Assembly (NCBI GenBank): GCA_030065205.1
Contig: JASJDN010000001.1
Location: forward strand, 43,335-107,334
From: Crocosphaera sp.
GTDB taxonomy: Bacteria > Cyanobacteriota > Cyanobacteriia > Cyanobacteriales > Microcystaceae
Reading direction: 5' to 3'
Length of the DNA stretch: 64,000 nucleotides
In this document: piece after piece, positions 35,414-43,671 of the stretch
Numbering within the stretch: position 1 is the first letter of the stretch
How the letters are laid out: each line of letters begins with the position of its first letter
Translations under genes and position numbers: made by a program
Notes under the pieces: model-generated
What the model saw: only the letters and a program-made list of their open reading frames with translations
Told to the model about the DNA's origin: nothing
Database searches by the model: none

Positions 35414-37981
35414 CTAACTATTTTTTGCTTCTAAGTTAGCGATACGACTCTGTAATTCTTGGTTCTCTTGTTTCAGTTTTTCAAGTTCATCTCTTAAGGT
35501 TTGCATTCCTTTATCCGATCCTAATTTTTTCTGGACTTTTTTGATAGCTTCTTCGGCTTTTCTTTTCACTCGTCCATCTGGGGTTCTATCGGCTAAACTC
35601 TGTAAAATAGTAATGGCTTTTGGGGTTTCCATTTGTCCTAATGCTGTGGTAATAGCAACTTGAGTTAAGAAGAAACTTTCTTGAGAAATAGCATCTAAAA
35701 TATTAAGTATTTCCTCTAATTTATTGGGAGTTTGACCTGTAGAAATACCACCTAATGCACGAATCGCTGCTAACCGTAAAGCTTGCGGTGTTCCTAATTT
35801 TGTATAATTAACAATAACATCTACAGCATCGCCATTTGTTTTTAGTTTACTTAACCCACTAATTGCTCCTGATCTTACCACTTCATTCCAACCTGAACGG
35901 GTTTCTAAGACGTTTTTTAATAAGTCAATCACTTCGGGGGTTTTCTCTTTTAAATTACCCGATAATATTGACCCTAAACTACTAGCGATCGCAGATTCAC
36001 AATAGTAGCTTTTATCTTCACTTTCTAGACAGGTTTTTAAGGTATCATAACAGTCATTATTTTTTATCTTTCCTAAGCTTTCAATAATCGCCCGACGGAC
36101 TTTAGCGTGATCATTGGATAACCCTTTCTTCAAAGCTTCTCCTGCTTGATCTAGACTAATTTTTCCTAACTGTTTGGCTGCTTCTAATCTCACCCCCCAA
36201 AAGGGATCATTTGTCAAGGCTTCTTCTAAACTTTTAATGGCTTCTAAGTTACCTTTTTTGCCAATAGCAATGGCTGCATAAATGCGAGAAACGGGATCAA
36301 GATCGTGGCTGAGTTGGGCTTTTAATTCTCCAATAGGATAGTCTAATTCGACAGTTTTCAAGAAATAGTTATTCACATCAAAACTGATAAAATCAGGTTT
36401 ACTTTCTAAGGGAAAATAAAAGCTTTGCTGCTTTTCATGAATCCGCAACGTAAAGGTTTTTATAGCTGAATTTTTATAGCCAAAACCAATAGGGATTTTT
36501 AGATCAAAGCTATCTTTATTCTTGCCATTTTCTTCCTTAACTTGGGTTTGCGTAACGGTTAATTTAGCTAGATTATTATCATTATCCCAACTGTAACTCA
36601 CTTTATAATCAGGATGTCCGCCTCGGAAGACGTATTGATCAAAAAGGAATAATAAATTGTAACCAGTCACAGTTTCTATTGCCCTTAATAAGTCAATGGT
36701 TTCCACCGTTTTATGGGCATTATCATTGACAAAAGTATGAATGGCTTTATCAAACAATTCTTCTCCTAAAATGCCTCGAATCATATGATAAACACAAGCT
36801 CCCTTTTCATATAAATGGCGATCATATAATTCGATAGCTTCTCGATAAATATTAGTAACAATAGGTCGACGATAACGGGAAGAATCTTCATCTAAATAAC
36901 TTCTTGCTTCGTTTAACAAATAATAAGCAGCTTCATCTTTTCCGTATTCGTGTTCTGTCCATAAAACCTCAGAATAGGAAGCCATTCCTTCCTTAATCCA
37001 AGCGTGAGACCAATGTTTAATTACCACTAAATCACCAAACCATTGATGGGCTAATTCATGGGCGACTAAACTTTCGGTAAAAGGTCTATCTTTTAAGGCT
37101 TTTTCATCCAGTAAACAACGATCAGTTAAGAGTGTCGTGGAGGTATTTTCCATCCCTCCAAAGATGAAGTCATTCACACAAACTTGTGCATATTTAGGGA
37201 AAGGATAATCATAGCCAAATTTTGAGGAGAAATATTCGATCATTTGGGGTGTTTTCCCCATACTGATTTTACCTTTTTCTTCTTTTCCTTTTTCTACATA
37301 GTAATTAACTGGAATACCTTTCCATTCATCTTTGATTTCACTAAACTCTCCCACAGCTAAGGTCATTAAATAAGTTGGATGAACCTGTTTTTGTGACCAA
37401 TGATAAATGGTTTCGTCTCCTACAGTTTCTTGGTGAATTAATTCCCCGTTAGAGATAGCTATAAAATTGTTAGGAACTTTAACTTTAATTTCTGAGGTAG
37501 CTAACTGTCCCGGATAGTCAAAACAGGGAAACCAAAATCTTGAATCTTCATCTTCCCCCTGGGTCCAAACTTGGATTGGTTTGTCAGGATAATGTTCATC
37601 GGGGGTAATAAAATAGAGTCCCCTTTGAGGGTTTTCTACATGATAATTTATGCTAATTTTAATAGCATCTTCTTGGGTGGGTTGTAGCAGATGAATGGTT
37701 AATTTTTCTTGGTTATAATCAAAGGGTTGACTAACTTCATTAATGAACACAGAATCGATGTTTAAATCAACCGCATCGAGTATTAATTGATTGATTCCAG
37801 AACGTACAGGAGTTAAGGTAATATGACAAGTTCCTCTAAAGCTTTGATGAGGAATATCTAGGGTTAAATCAAGAAAAATATGATTGACTTGTCCGTAGCG
37901 ATCGGGGTTATAATGGGGTTTAGCTCCAGGTAATTCAAACTTACGGTTATTGTCTTCGCTATCAAAATTTTTTAGACTCAT
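35414..37981 (-). CDS. M1 family aminopeptidase with HEAT repeats
   Basis: A protein of 855 residues. The gluzincin site VAHELAHQWFGDLVVIKHWS with the downstream WIKEGMASYSEVLW gives the HExxH-18x-E zinc ligands, and the exopeptidase motif appears as FGGMENTSTT. The N-terminal beta domain (HYNPDRYGQVNHIFLDLTLD) is typical of M1. After the catalytic part, residues ~570-810 form HEAT-like repeats (AIAIGKKGNLEAIKSLEEAL, RAIIESLGKIKNNDCYDTLK), and the last ~30 residues are a coiled coil (LEKLKQENQELQSRIANLEA). No signal peptide, so it is a cytosolic peptidase. It is transcribed alone. Confidence 0.9.
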   Translation of the reverse strand: MSLKNFDSEDNNRKFELPGAKPHYNPDRYGQVNHIFLDLTLDIPHQSFRGTCHITLTPVRSGINQLILDAVDLNIDSVFINEVSQPFDYNQEKLTIHLLQPTQEDAIKISINYHVENPQRGLYFITPDEHYPDKPIQVWTQGEDEDSRFWFPCFDYPGQLATSEIKVKVPNNFIAISNGELIHQETVGDETIYHWSQKQVHPTYLMTLAVGEFSEIKDEWKGIPVNYYVEKGKEEKGKISMGKTPQMIEYFSSKFGYDYPFPKYAQVCVNDFIFGGMENTSTTLLTDRCLLDEKALKDRPFTESLVAHELAHQWFGDLVVIKHWSHAWIKEGMASYSEVLWTEHEYGKDEAAYYLLNEARSYLDEDSSRYRRPIVTNIYREAIELYDRHLYEKGACVYHMIRGILGEELFDKAIHTFVNDNAHKTVETIDLLRAIETVTGYNLLFLFDQYVFRGGHPDYKVSYSWDNDNNLAKLTVTQTQVKEENGKNKDSFDLKIPIGFGYKNSAIKTFTLRIHEKQQSFYFPLESKPDFISFDVNNYFLKTVELDYPIGELKAQLSHDLDPVSRIYAAIAIGKKGNLEAIKSLEEALTNDPFWGVRLEAAKQLGKISLDQAGEALKKGLSNDHAKVRRAIIESLGKIKNNDCYDTLKTCLESEDKSYYCESAIASSLGSILSGNLKEKTPEVIDLLKNVLETRSGWNEVVRSGAISGLSKLKTNGDAVDVIVNYTKLGTPQALRLAAIRALGGISTGQTPNKLEEILNILDAISQESFFLTQVAITTALGQMETPKAITILQSLADRTPDGRVKRKAEEAIKKVQKKLGSDKGMQTLRDELEKLKQENQELQSRIANLEAKNS

Positions 37982-38250
37982 AAGATTTGTAAAAATAAGG
38001 GCTTTACGGGTGCTATTAATCTAGACTTGTTCAACATTATATAATAATTGAAAATTGCTGTCATATTTGTCAACAAACGATAAGCTGTGAAGTTTCTTTA
38101 ACTTAAACATCAAAAAGTTTACAAAGAGTTAGTAGAGGGAAACCGTCACTTATCCCGTTAAATCGCCATTTCAGGAGTAAAGTTAAATTAAAATCTTAAG
38201 AAAATATAAAGAAATACTGAAATCAAGACACATAACTTTACAATAGACTC

Positions 38251-38337
38251 ATAAGATAAAAGCCGTCAGCCACCTATATATAAGGCTGGCATATAACTAA
38301 GTCACCCCAAGAATTAATTTTCTTGGGGATAATTTTT
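38251..38337 (+). ncRNA. Candidate small RNA with its own terminator
   Basis: A strong terminator hairpin CCCCAAGAA-TTAATT-TTCTTGGGG (38305-38328) is followed by ATAATTTTT, yet no plus-strand gene lies upstream. Before it, GTCAGCC (38265-38271) pairs with GGCTGGC (38284-38290). A TACAAT -10 box is at 38239-38244. Together this suggests an ~87-nt RNA with two stem-loops between the aminopeptidase gene and the toxin-antitoxin pair. No conserved sRNA family was recognised. Confidence 0.5.
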
Positions 38338-38401
38338 GTGCTGCAAGGTTAAATTATTGGGCTAACCATGTACCTTCTCTGATGAGCAACTAAAACGATG
38401 C

Positions 38402-38430
38402 TATAATAGACATCACATTAGACATCACTT
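38402..38430 (+). promoter_or_regulatory. Promoter and direct-repeat operator of the toxin-antitoxin operon
   Basis: A TATAAT -10 box (38402-38407) is followed at once by two 12-bp direct repeats, TAGACATCACAT (38407-38418) and TAGACATCACTT (38419-38430). They lie between the -10 box and the start codon, a likely operator for the ribbon-helix-helix antitoxin. Confidence 0.6.
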
Positions 38431-38435
38431 ACATA

Positions 38436-38708
38436 ATGAAAGAGTCAACTGTTCGCACCACTTTAACCCTACCCTCCGCACTGTTAGAAGCCACAGACCA
38501 AGCAGTGAATGCAGGAAAAGCAAAGAGTCGCAATCAATTCGTAGCCAAAGCAATAGAGCATGAATTGGCAGCGTTACGGCGAGCCGAAATCGACACGCTT
38601 CTTGCAGAGATGGCTCAAGATAAAGATTATCAATCAGAGGTTTTAAAAATGGAGGCTGAATTTGCCTCCGCCAGTTGGGAAGCGTTACAGTTAGAAGAGC
38701 CATCATGA
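38436..38708 (+). CDS. Ribbon-helix-helix antitoxin
   Basis: A protein of 90 residues. The N-terminal STVRTTLTLPSALLEATDQA followed by SRNQFVAKAIEHEL has the strand-helix-helix pattern of CopG/Arc-type DNA-binding domains. The acidic C-terminal part (LLAEMAQDKDYQSEVLKMEA) should wrap and neutralise the toxin. The stop overlaps the start of the toxin gene as ATGA, so the two are translationally coupled. It probably represses its own promoter through direct repeats just upstream of the start. Confidence 0.85.
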   Translation: MKESTVRTTLTLPSALLEATDQAVNAGKAKSRNQFVAKAIEHELAALRRAEIDTLLAEMAQDKDYQSEVLKMEAEFASASWEALQLEEPS

Positions 38709-39046
38709 AACGAGGGGAAATTTATGATGCTCGTTTAGAGCCAGTAGAAGGCTCTGAGCAAGGGGGGACTCGTCCCGTGATTATTGTCAGTCGTGACGCA
38801 ATCAATGCTTATAGTCCCGTGGTTTTAGCTGTTCCCTGCACGACACATCAATCTCATAAACGAATCTATCCAGCCCAAGTCTTAATCAAAGCTAGTGATG
38901 GAGGCTTAACTTCAAATTCGATTGCAATGGCTGACCAAGTTAGAGTGTTATCAAAAACTCGTTTATTAAAGTTACGAGGTACTCTCGATAATGAGACAAT
39001 TACTCAATTAAATCAAGCTCTAGTAATTGCTTTAGATTTACTTTAA
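38705..39046 (+). CDS. MazF/PemK-type endoribonuclease toxin
   Basis: A protein of 113 residues, normal for MazF. It shows MKRGEIYDARLEPVEGSEQG, then GTRPVIIVSRDAIN (conserved Arg/Pro-Val-Ile segment), AVPCTTHQ and a SIAMADQVRVLSKTRL region typical of the PemK fold. MazF cuts mRNA at short specific sequences; the specificity here is unknown. The start at 38705 overlaps the antitoxin stop, supporting a coupled pair. Confidence 0.9.
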   Translation: MKRGEIYDARLEPVEGSEQGGTRPVIIVSRDAINAYSPVVLAVPCTTHQSHKRIYPAQVLIKASDGGLTSNSIAMADQVRVLSKTRLLKLRGTLDNETITQLNQALVIALDLL

Positions 39047-39193
39047 CAAGACTAAATTCGGGTTAAATATTACAACAGCGATATGAATATTTGATGATGA
39101 TACTTAGTATCGTTTAGCAATCAATAAAAAAATTGATGCTTATTCTTTTCTGAATTCTCAATTCGTCTCGAGTATTTACATTTATGATATTAA

Positions 39194-40258
39194 CTATTTC
39201 CATTCTGGATGGGGTTCTATGGGTAAACAAGTACCAAATTTATTAATTTGATTAATCATTTGATAAAGTCTTCCTGAATTAAGACGATTGAAGTGTAAAG
39301 TTAAACGGGGAAGTTTTGCCGTTTCATCATCGCTTTCTTGGGGTAATGCTTGACTTTTTTCAATTTTTCCTTTGACTAAAATATCGTTATATTCTTCATT
39401 CAATTGTTCCACTTGTTCATCGGTTAATTCAGAATTGAGTCTTAACACTAATAAATTGTCAATGTAGCGACTGGAATGATAGACACAATAAAATTCACGA
39501 ATCACATTACAAGCAGTGGCTAAACTATCCGTAATGGTATAAAGACTGGAATCTTCTGCACTAATTAAACCCCGTGATAATAAATTATTATAATTATATT
39601 CATTCCAGGTTTTCCAATAGTCTCCCCCAGGTTCATCAATTAACACTAAAGGACAAGGACCATATTTTCCCGTTTGACATAAGGTTAAAGTTTCAAATGC
39701 TTCGTCTTGGGTTCCAAACCCTCCAGGAAACAACGCCACTGCGTCGCTTTCTTTTAAGAAGAAGAGTTTACGAGTAAAGAAGTATTTAAACTTAATTAAT
39801 TTCTCATCGCCAGCAATAAAAGGGTTGCTCCCTTGTTCAAACGGTAAATCAATATTTAAGCCAAAAGAATGCTCTCTCCCCGCCCCTTCGTTCCCTGCTT
39901 CCATAATACCTCCTCCTGCCCCAGTAAGGACCATAAAGCCAAACTGAGTGATATAACGGGCAAATTCCACCGCGAGGCGATATTCTGAACTTTGGGGAGA
40001 TAGACGGGCTGAGCCAAAAATGGTAACCTTACGAATGTGACGATAGGGATAAAAGACTTGAAAGCCCTTTTCTAAGTCTTCTAAGGCATTAGTTAGGATT
40101 TTCCAGTCTAAGCAATCAACCTCATCCCCTGCAATGCGTAATAAGACTCCTAATGCCCGTTCTATCAATTTACCATGTTCATGTTCGGCTAAGTTGGTGA
40201 TGAGTTTTTCTATATCTGAGGAGAGAGAAGATTGATGGTTATGGGTAGATAAGGTCAT
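39194..40258 (-). CDS. LOG family protein (lysine-decarboxylase-like fold)
   Basis: A protein of 354 residues. The LOG/TIGR00730 nucleotide-binding motifs are TGAGGGIMEAGNEGAG and FPGGFGTQDEAFETL (PGGxGTxxE). LOG enzymes release cytokinin-like bases by phosphoribohydrolysis of nucleotide monophosphates; in bacteria the real substrate is often unknown. It is longer than single-domain LOG proteins (~190) because of an N-terminal helical extension and a C-terminal ~90-residue domain, as in the larger cyanobacterial and plant-associated members. Single gene. Confidence 0.88.
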   Translation of the reverse strand: MTLSTHNHQSSLSSDIEKLITNLAEHEHGKLIERALGVLLRIAGDEVDCLDWKILTNALEDLEKGFQVFYPYRHIRKVTIFGSARLSPQSSEYRLAVEFARYITQFGFMVLTGAGGGIMEAGNEGAGREHSFGLNIDLPFEQGSNPFIAGDEKLIKFKYFFTRKLFFLKESDAVALFPGGFGTQDEAFETLTLCQTGKYGPCPLVLIDEPGGDYWKTWNEYNYNNLLSRGLISAEDSSLYTITDSLATACNVIREFYCVYHSSRYIDNLLVLRLNSELTDEQVEQLNEEYNDILVKGKIEKSQALPQESDDETAKLPRLTLHFNRLNSGRLYQMINQINKFGTCLPIEPHPEWK

Positions 40259-40423
40259 AATTAGAACGATAAAGTCAGAATAAGAAGATTATGGATACAT
40301 TAAGAGTCTGGAAAGTTTTGATTATTTCATGACACTGTATTGGTGTTTACTCCTATTCTACCGAAGTTATGGTCTAATGTTAAATCGTTAGACGTTAATA
40401 GTTCATCATTCTTATCAGTTATA

Positions 40424-40981
40424 ATGGCATCCCCTATTGGTCATAGTTTAGCCGGTTGTTTAGGCTTTTTATTGATTTGTAAAAATGCTAAATTCTCGAA
40501 ATATTATTCATCAAAACGATTAATCATAATCGCCGTTATTCTTGCTAATTTGCCTGATATTGATTTTTTGTTAGGCTATTTTTTCTTTCAAAATTTTAAT
40601 GCAATTCATCGTCAATTTACTCATAGTTTTTTTGTGGGGTTTATTGTTGGTCTTATTATCTTTTGTTGTTTGAGATTTTATAAAAAAATACCATTATCTT
40701 TTTTGGGTTGGTTATGGGGACTTTATTGGAGTCATATTCTATTAGATATGTTAGCTTATGATCGCTATCTTCCGGCTGGTGTACAATGTTTTTTTCCGTT
40801 TCGTTCTGAGTATTTCGCGTTTCCTATCTCAATTTTAGGAGGACTTACTTTTACAGGAGGAATTATACAATTAAATAATTTTTTGACTGTCTTACAAGAA
40901 ATGATTGTTATCCCTTTATTGTTTTTTGCAGTTTTGTTCATCATTGAAAATTTTAAAAGATATGAAAAAAATCACAATTAA
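40424..40981 (+). CDS. Membrane-bound metal-dependent hydrolase (YdjM/DUF457 type)
   Basis: A protein of 185 residues with about four to five membrane helices. The metal-site motifs MASPIGHSLAGC, LPDIDFLLGYF, AIHRQFTHSFFV and YWSHILLDML place it in the LexA-regulated/YdjM-like membrane hydrolase family, whose substrate is unsettled. The start was placed at MASPIGHS because this begins the conserved domain; earlier in-frame codons are non-ATG. The GNAT gene overlaps its 3' end by 20 bases, so the two are coupled. Confidence 0.8.
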   Translation: MASPIGHSLAGCLGFLLICKNAKFSKYYSSKRLIIIAVILANLPDIDFLLGYFFFQNFNAIHRQFTHSFFVGFIVGLIIFCCLRFYKKIPLSFLGWLWGLYWSHILLDMLAYDRYLPAGVQCFFPFRSEYFAFPISILGGLTFTGGIIQLNNFLTVLQEMIVIPLLFFAVLFIIENFKRYEKNHN

Positions 40982-41411
40982 ACTAACTAACTATCAAGAT
41001 GAATTAGAAGCCATTCAAAACATTCGAGTGGATGTATTTCAAAAAGAACAAGGAGTTGATCCCGCTTTAGAATTTGATGGCAATGATCATAATTGTATCC
41101 AGTTTTTGGCTTATTTAGACGGGGAACCCGTAGGAACCACAAGAATTAGATATATTGATGAAAGTACAGCAAAAATTGAACGGTTAGCTGTTTTATCTAA
41201 AGCAAGAGGTCAAGGAATTGGTACCGCATTACTGAAAACGGCGATCGCTTTTATTCAAGGACAAAAAAATTACCAAAAAATCATCATTCATGCTCAAGTT
41301 TATATTCAAGCATTATACGAAAAATTAGGCTTTCAACCGATAGGCGATCGCTTCATAGAAGGAGACATTCTTCATATTAAAATGGTTAAATTGATAGAGA
41401 ACAGGGAATAG
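40962..41411 (+). CDS. GNAT family N-acetyltransferase
   Basis: A protein of 149 residues. It has the GNAT core with IQNIRVDVFQKEQGV, VGTTRIRYI, AKIERLAVLSKARGQGIGTA (acetyl-CoA-binding R/Q-x-x-G-x-G) and KIIIHAQVYIQALYEKLGFQ. The pattern matches ElaA/YjcF-like acetyltransferases. The acceptor is unknown. It overlaps the end of the upstream membrane hydrolase gene by 20 bases. Confidence 0.88.
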   Translation: MKKITIKLTNYQDELEAIQNIRVDVFQKEQGVDPALEFDGNDHNCIQFLAYLDGEPVGTTRIRYIDESTAKIERLAVLSKARGQGIGTALLKTAIAFIQGQKNYQKIIIHAQVYIQALYEKLGFQPIGDRFIEGDILHIKMVKLIENRE

Positions 41412-41492
41412 GGAGAAATAGAGTACACAAATATAATTAATTATTTAATATAATTTAAGATAGTAAAATTTTTATAAATAAACGTTTAATCA

Positions 41493-42998
41493 ATGTCTAA
41501 ACAAGCTATCGTTGTAGGGGCAGGAATCGGTGGATTAACCGCAGGGGCATTACTGGCTCGTCGAGGCTACACTGTCACTGTGTATGAACAAGCTTACGTT
41601 CCTGGGGGGTGTGCCTCCACCTTTAAGCGTCGGGGGTTTACCTTTGATGTGGGAGCAACCCAAGTGGCAGGGTTAGAACCCGGTGGCATTCATCATCGGA
41701 TTTTTGCAGAATTAGAGATAGACTTACCCCCTGTAACTCCTTGTGATCCAGCTTGTGCCGTGTTTTTACCTGGGGAAAGCCAACCCATTAATGTCTGGCG
41801 TGATCCCGAAAAATGGCAACAGGAAAGGCAAAAACAGTTCCCCGGAAGCGAACCCTTCTGGCAATTATTAGCTAAACTGTTTCAAGCCAGTTGGAAATTT
41901 CAAAGCCGAGATCCCGTGTTACCCCCTCGCAACCTGTGGGATGTATGGCAACTTACCACCGCGCTACGGTTAGATACCTTGATCACCGTCCCCTTTACCT
42001 TCATGACGGTGGGAGATACCTTACGCTTGTATGGATTATACAACGATCGCCGATTAAAAACCTTTCTCGATTTACAACTCAAATTATATTCCCAAGTGGA
42101 TGCTGACGAAACCGCTTTACTGTATGCAGCAACGGCGTTAGGGGTATCTCAAGACCCCCAAGGATTGTATCATTTACAAGGAAGTATGCAAGTATTAAGC
42201 GATCGCTTGGTGCAAGGGTTAGAAAAATATGGAGGAAAACTCCTCACAGGCCACAGGGTTGAAACCATAGAAACCCTTGACGACAATAAAATACAAGTTA
42301 TTATTCATGAACGTAAAACAGGGGAAACCTTCACAAAAATAGCCGATCACGTAGTAGCGAATGTTCCTGTCCAAAATTTAGTTAAGATGATTGATAGCCC
42401 CAGTAAACCGAGGTTAAATCTATATCAGCAACGAGTGGATAAACTTCCCGAAGCATCAGGGGCCTTTGTTATTTATTTAGGGGTCACAGATCAAGCGATT
42501 CCTGAAAATTGTCCTCCTCATCTACAATTTTTCTATGAGTATGATGGAGTGATTGGAGAAAATAATTCCTTGTTTGTTTCTGTTAGTAAACCGGGGGATG
42601 GTCGGGCCCCAGAGGGACAAAGAACGATTATTGCTTCTAGTTTTACCGATACGCAGATATGGGACAAAATTAGTGAAGCAAAATATCAACAATTAAAACA
42701 ACAATATAGCCAAGAAGCGATCGCCCGTTTAAGCAACTATTTTCAACTTAATTCTAAGACGATTATTCATCAAGAAGCAGCCACCCCTCGCACCTTTGCT
42801 GACTATACTGCTAGGGATAAGGGTATTGTGGGAGGTATTGGTCAACGGGTGTCCACCTTTGGTCCGTTTGGTATTGCCACCCGTACCCCCATCAAAAACC
42901 TCTGGTTAGTGGGTGACTCTACCCACCCCGGAGAAGGAACCGCAGGGGTTAGTTATTCGGCCTTAACTGCTGTGAGACAGATCGAAAATGGGGGTTAG
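41493..42998 (+). CDS. crtD: Carotenoid C-3',4' desaturase
   Basis: A protein of 501 residues of the phytoene-desaturase-like flavoprotein family. The FAD-binding VVGAGIGGLTAGALLARRGY is at the N-terminus, followed by the PGGCASTFKRRGFTFDVGAT signature of the cyanobacterial CrtD group (distinct from CrtH isomerase, which has PGGSAGYF). The C-terminal LWLVGDSTHPGEGTAGVSYS completes the FAD site. CrtD introduces the 3',4' double bond in myxol-type carotenoids. Monocistronic. Confidence 0.88.
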   Translation: MSKQAIVVGAGIGGLTAGALLARRGYTVTVYEQAYVPGGCASTFKRRGFTFDVGATQVAGLEPGGIHHRIFAELEIDLPPVTPCDPACAVFLPGESQPINVWRDPEKWQQERQKQFPGSEPFWQLLAKLFQASWKFQSRDPVLPPRNLWDVWQLTTALRLDTLITVPFTFMTVGDTLRLYGLYNDRRLKTFLDLQLKLYSQVDADETALLYAATALGVSQDPQGLYHLQGSMQVLSDRLVQGLEKYGGKLLTGHRVETIETLDDNKIQVIIHERKTGETFTKIADHVVANVPVQNLVKMIDSPSKPRLNLYQQRVDKLPEASGAFVIYLGVTDQAIPENCPPHLQFFYEYDGVIGENNSLFVSVSKPGDGRAPEGQRTIIASSFTDTQIWDKISEAKYQQLKQQYSQEAIARLSNYFQLNSKTIIHQEAATPRTFADYTARDKGIVGGIGQRVSTFGPFGIATRTPIKNLWLVGDSTHPGEGTAGVSYSALTAVRQIENGG

Positions 42999-43050
42999 GC
43001 GTTCGGGTTTGGCGATTAATAGCAGTTTTCATCAATATTCTGGTTCAGTT

Positions 43051-43085
43051 GAGTGTGGGAGGGGTGGGGAGTGTGGGGAGAGTTT
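43051..43085 (+). repeat. Short GTGTGGGAG-type purine-rich repeat
   Basis: GAGTGTGGGAGGGGTGGGGA with GTGTGGGGAGAG, resembling one module of the composite minisatellites at 16335-16540 and 51352-51573. It lies between crtD and the next gene. Confidence 0.55.
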
Positions 43086-43205
43086 CTATTTTGATTGTTA
43101 ATCTTTAACTAAATTGATTATCTGAGCTTGATAAAATCAAAACAATCAACTAACACAGAGGTAACTTGCAAATTATTGCTGTGATTAATCCTAAGAGGTA
43201 ATGCT

Positions 43206-43622
43206 ATGAAACTAAATTCTAGTCTTATTTTGATATCTTTAACCACCACTGGACTGAGTTTATTCGTCCCAGTCAAAGCTAACGCCCAACTACAGAACAT
43301 TGGTCCCAATCTTTCCGTCCCTTCTCAAAACTGCATTCCCGGTGCAGTGGACTGTGGTGCTACAACCCACCGTGAAAATATGCGCCACAACCGTCAACTT
43401 TATTTTCAGACCCCGGAAAAGATTTTGCAACATTTTCATCGGGAACGCACCGAAAGAGCTTGTTTAGAGCGCACCATTACCACTCCTCCCCCACCCATTA
43501 ACCCCAACTGCGATCAGTATCTTCAACGTATTGAAACCATGAATCAACAAGATCCTCTCATCGATCAACGTTTATTGCAACAACAAGAAATTGATCGCTT
43601 ATATCCCAACGTACCTAGATGA
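43206..43622 (+). CDS. Secreted protein of unknown function
   Basis: A protein of 138 residues with a signal peptide (SLILISLTTTGLSLFVPVKA, cleavage after ANA). The mature part holds four cysteines (NCIPGAVDCG, RACLERTI, PNCDQYLQ) that could form two disulfides, and it is rich in Gln, Arg and Pro. No recognised domain. It precedes the transglycosylase gene by 49 bases on the same strand and has a TATAAT element after it, so the two are probably separately transcribed. Confidence 0.6.
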   Translation: MKLNSSLILISLTTTGLSLFVPVKANAQLQNIGPNLSVPSQNCIPGAVDCGATTHRENMRHNRQLYFQTPEKILQHFHRERTERACLERTITTPPPPINPNCDQYLQRIETMNQQDPLIDQRLLQQQEIDRLYPNVPR

Positions 43623-43671
43623 AGCGTAAAGGTATAATATATTTTTAATAATCGTTGTGTGTGGGAATGGA

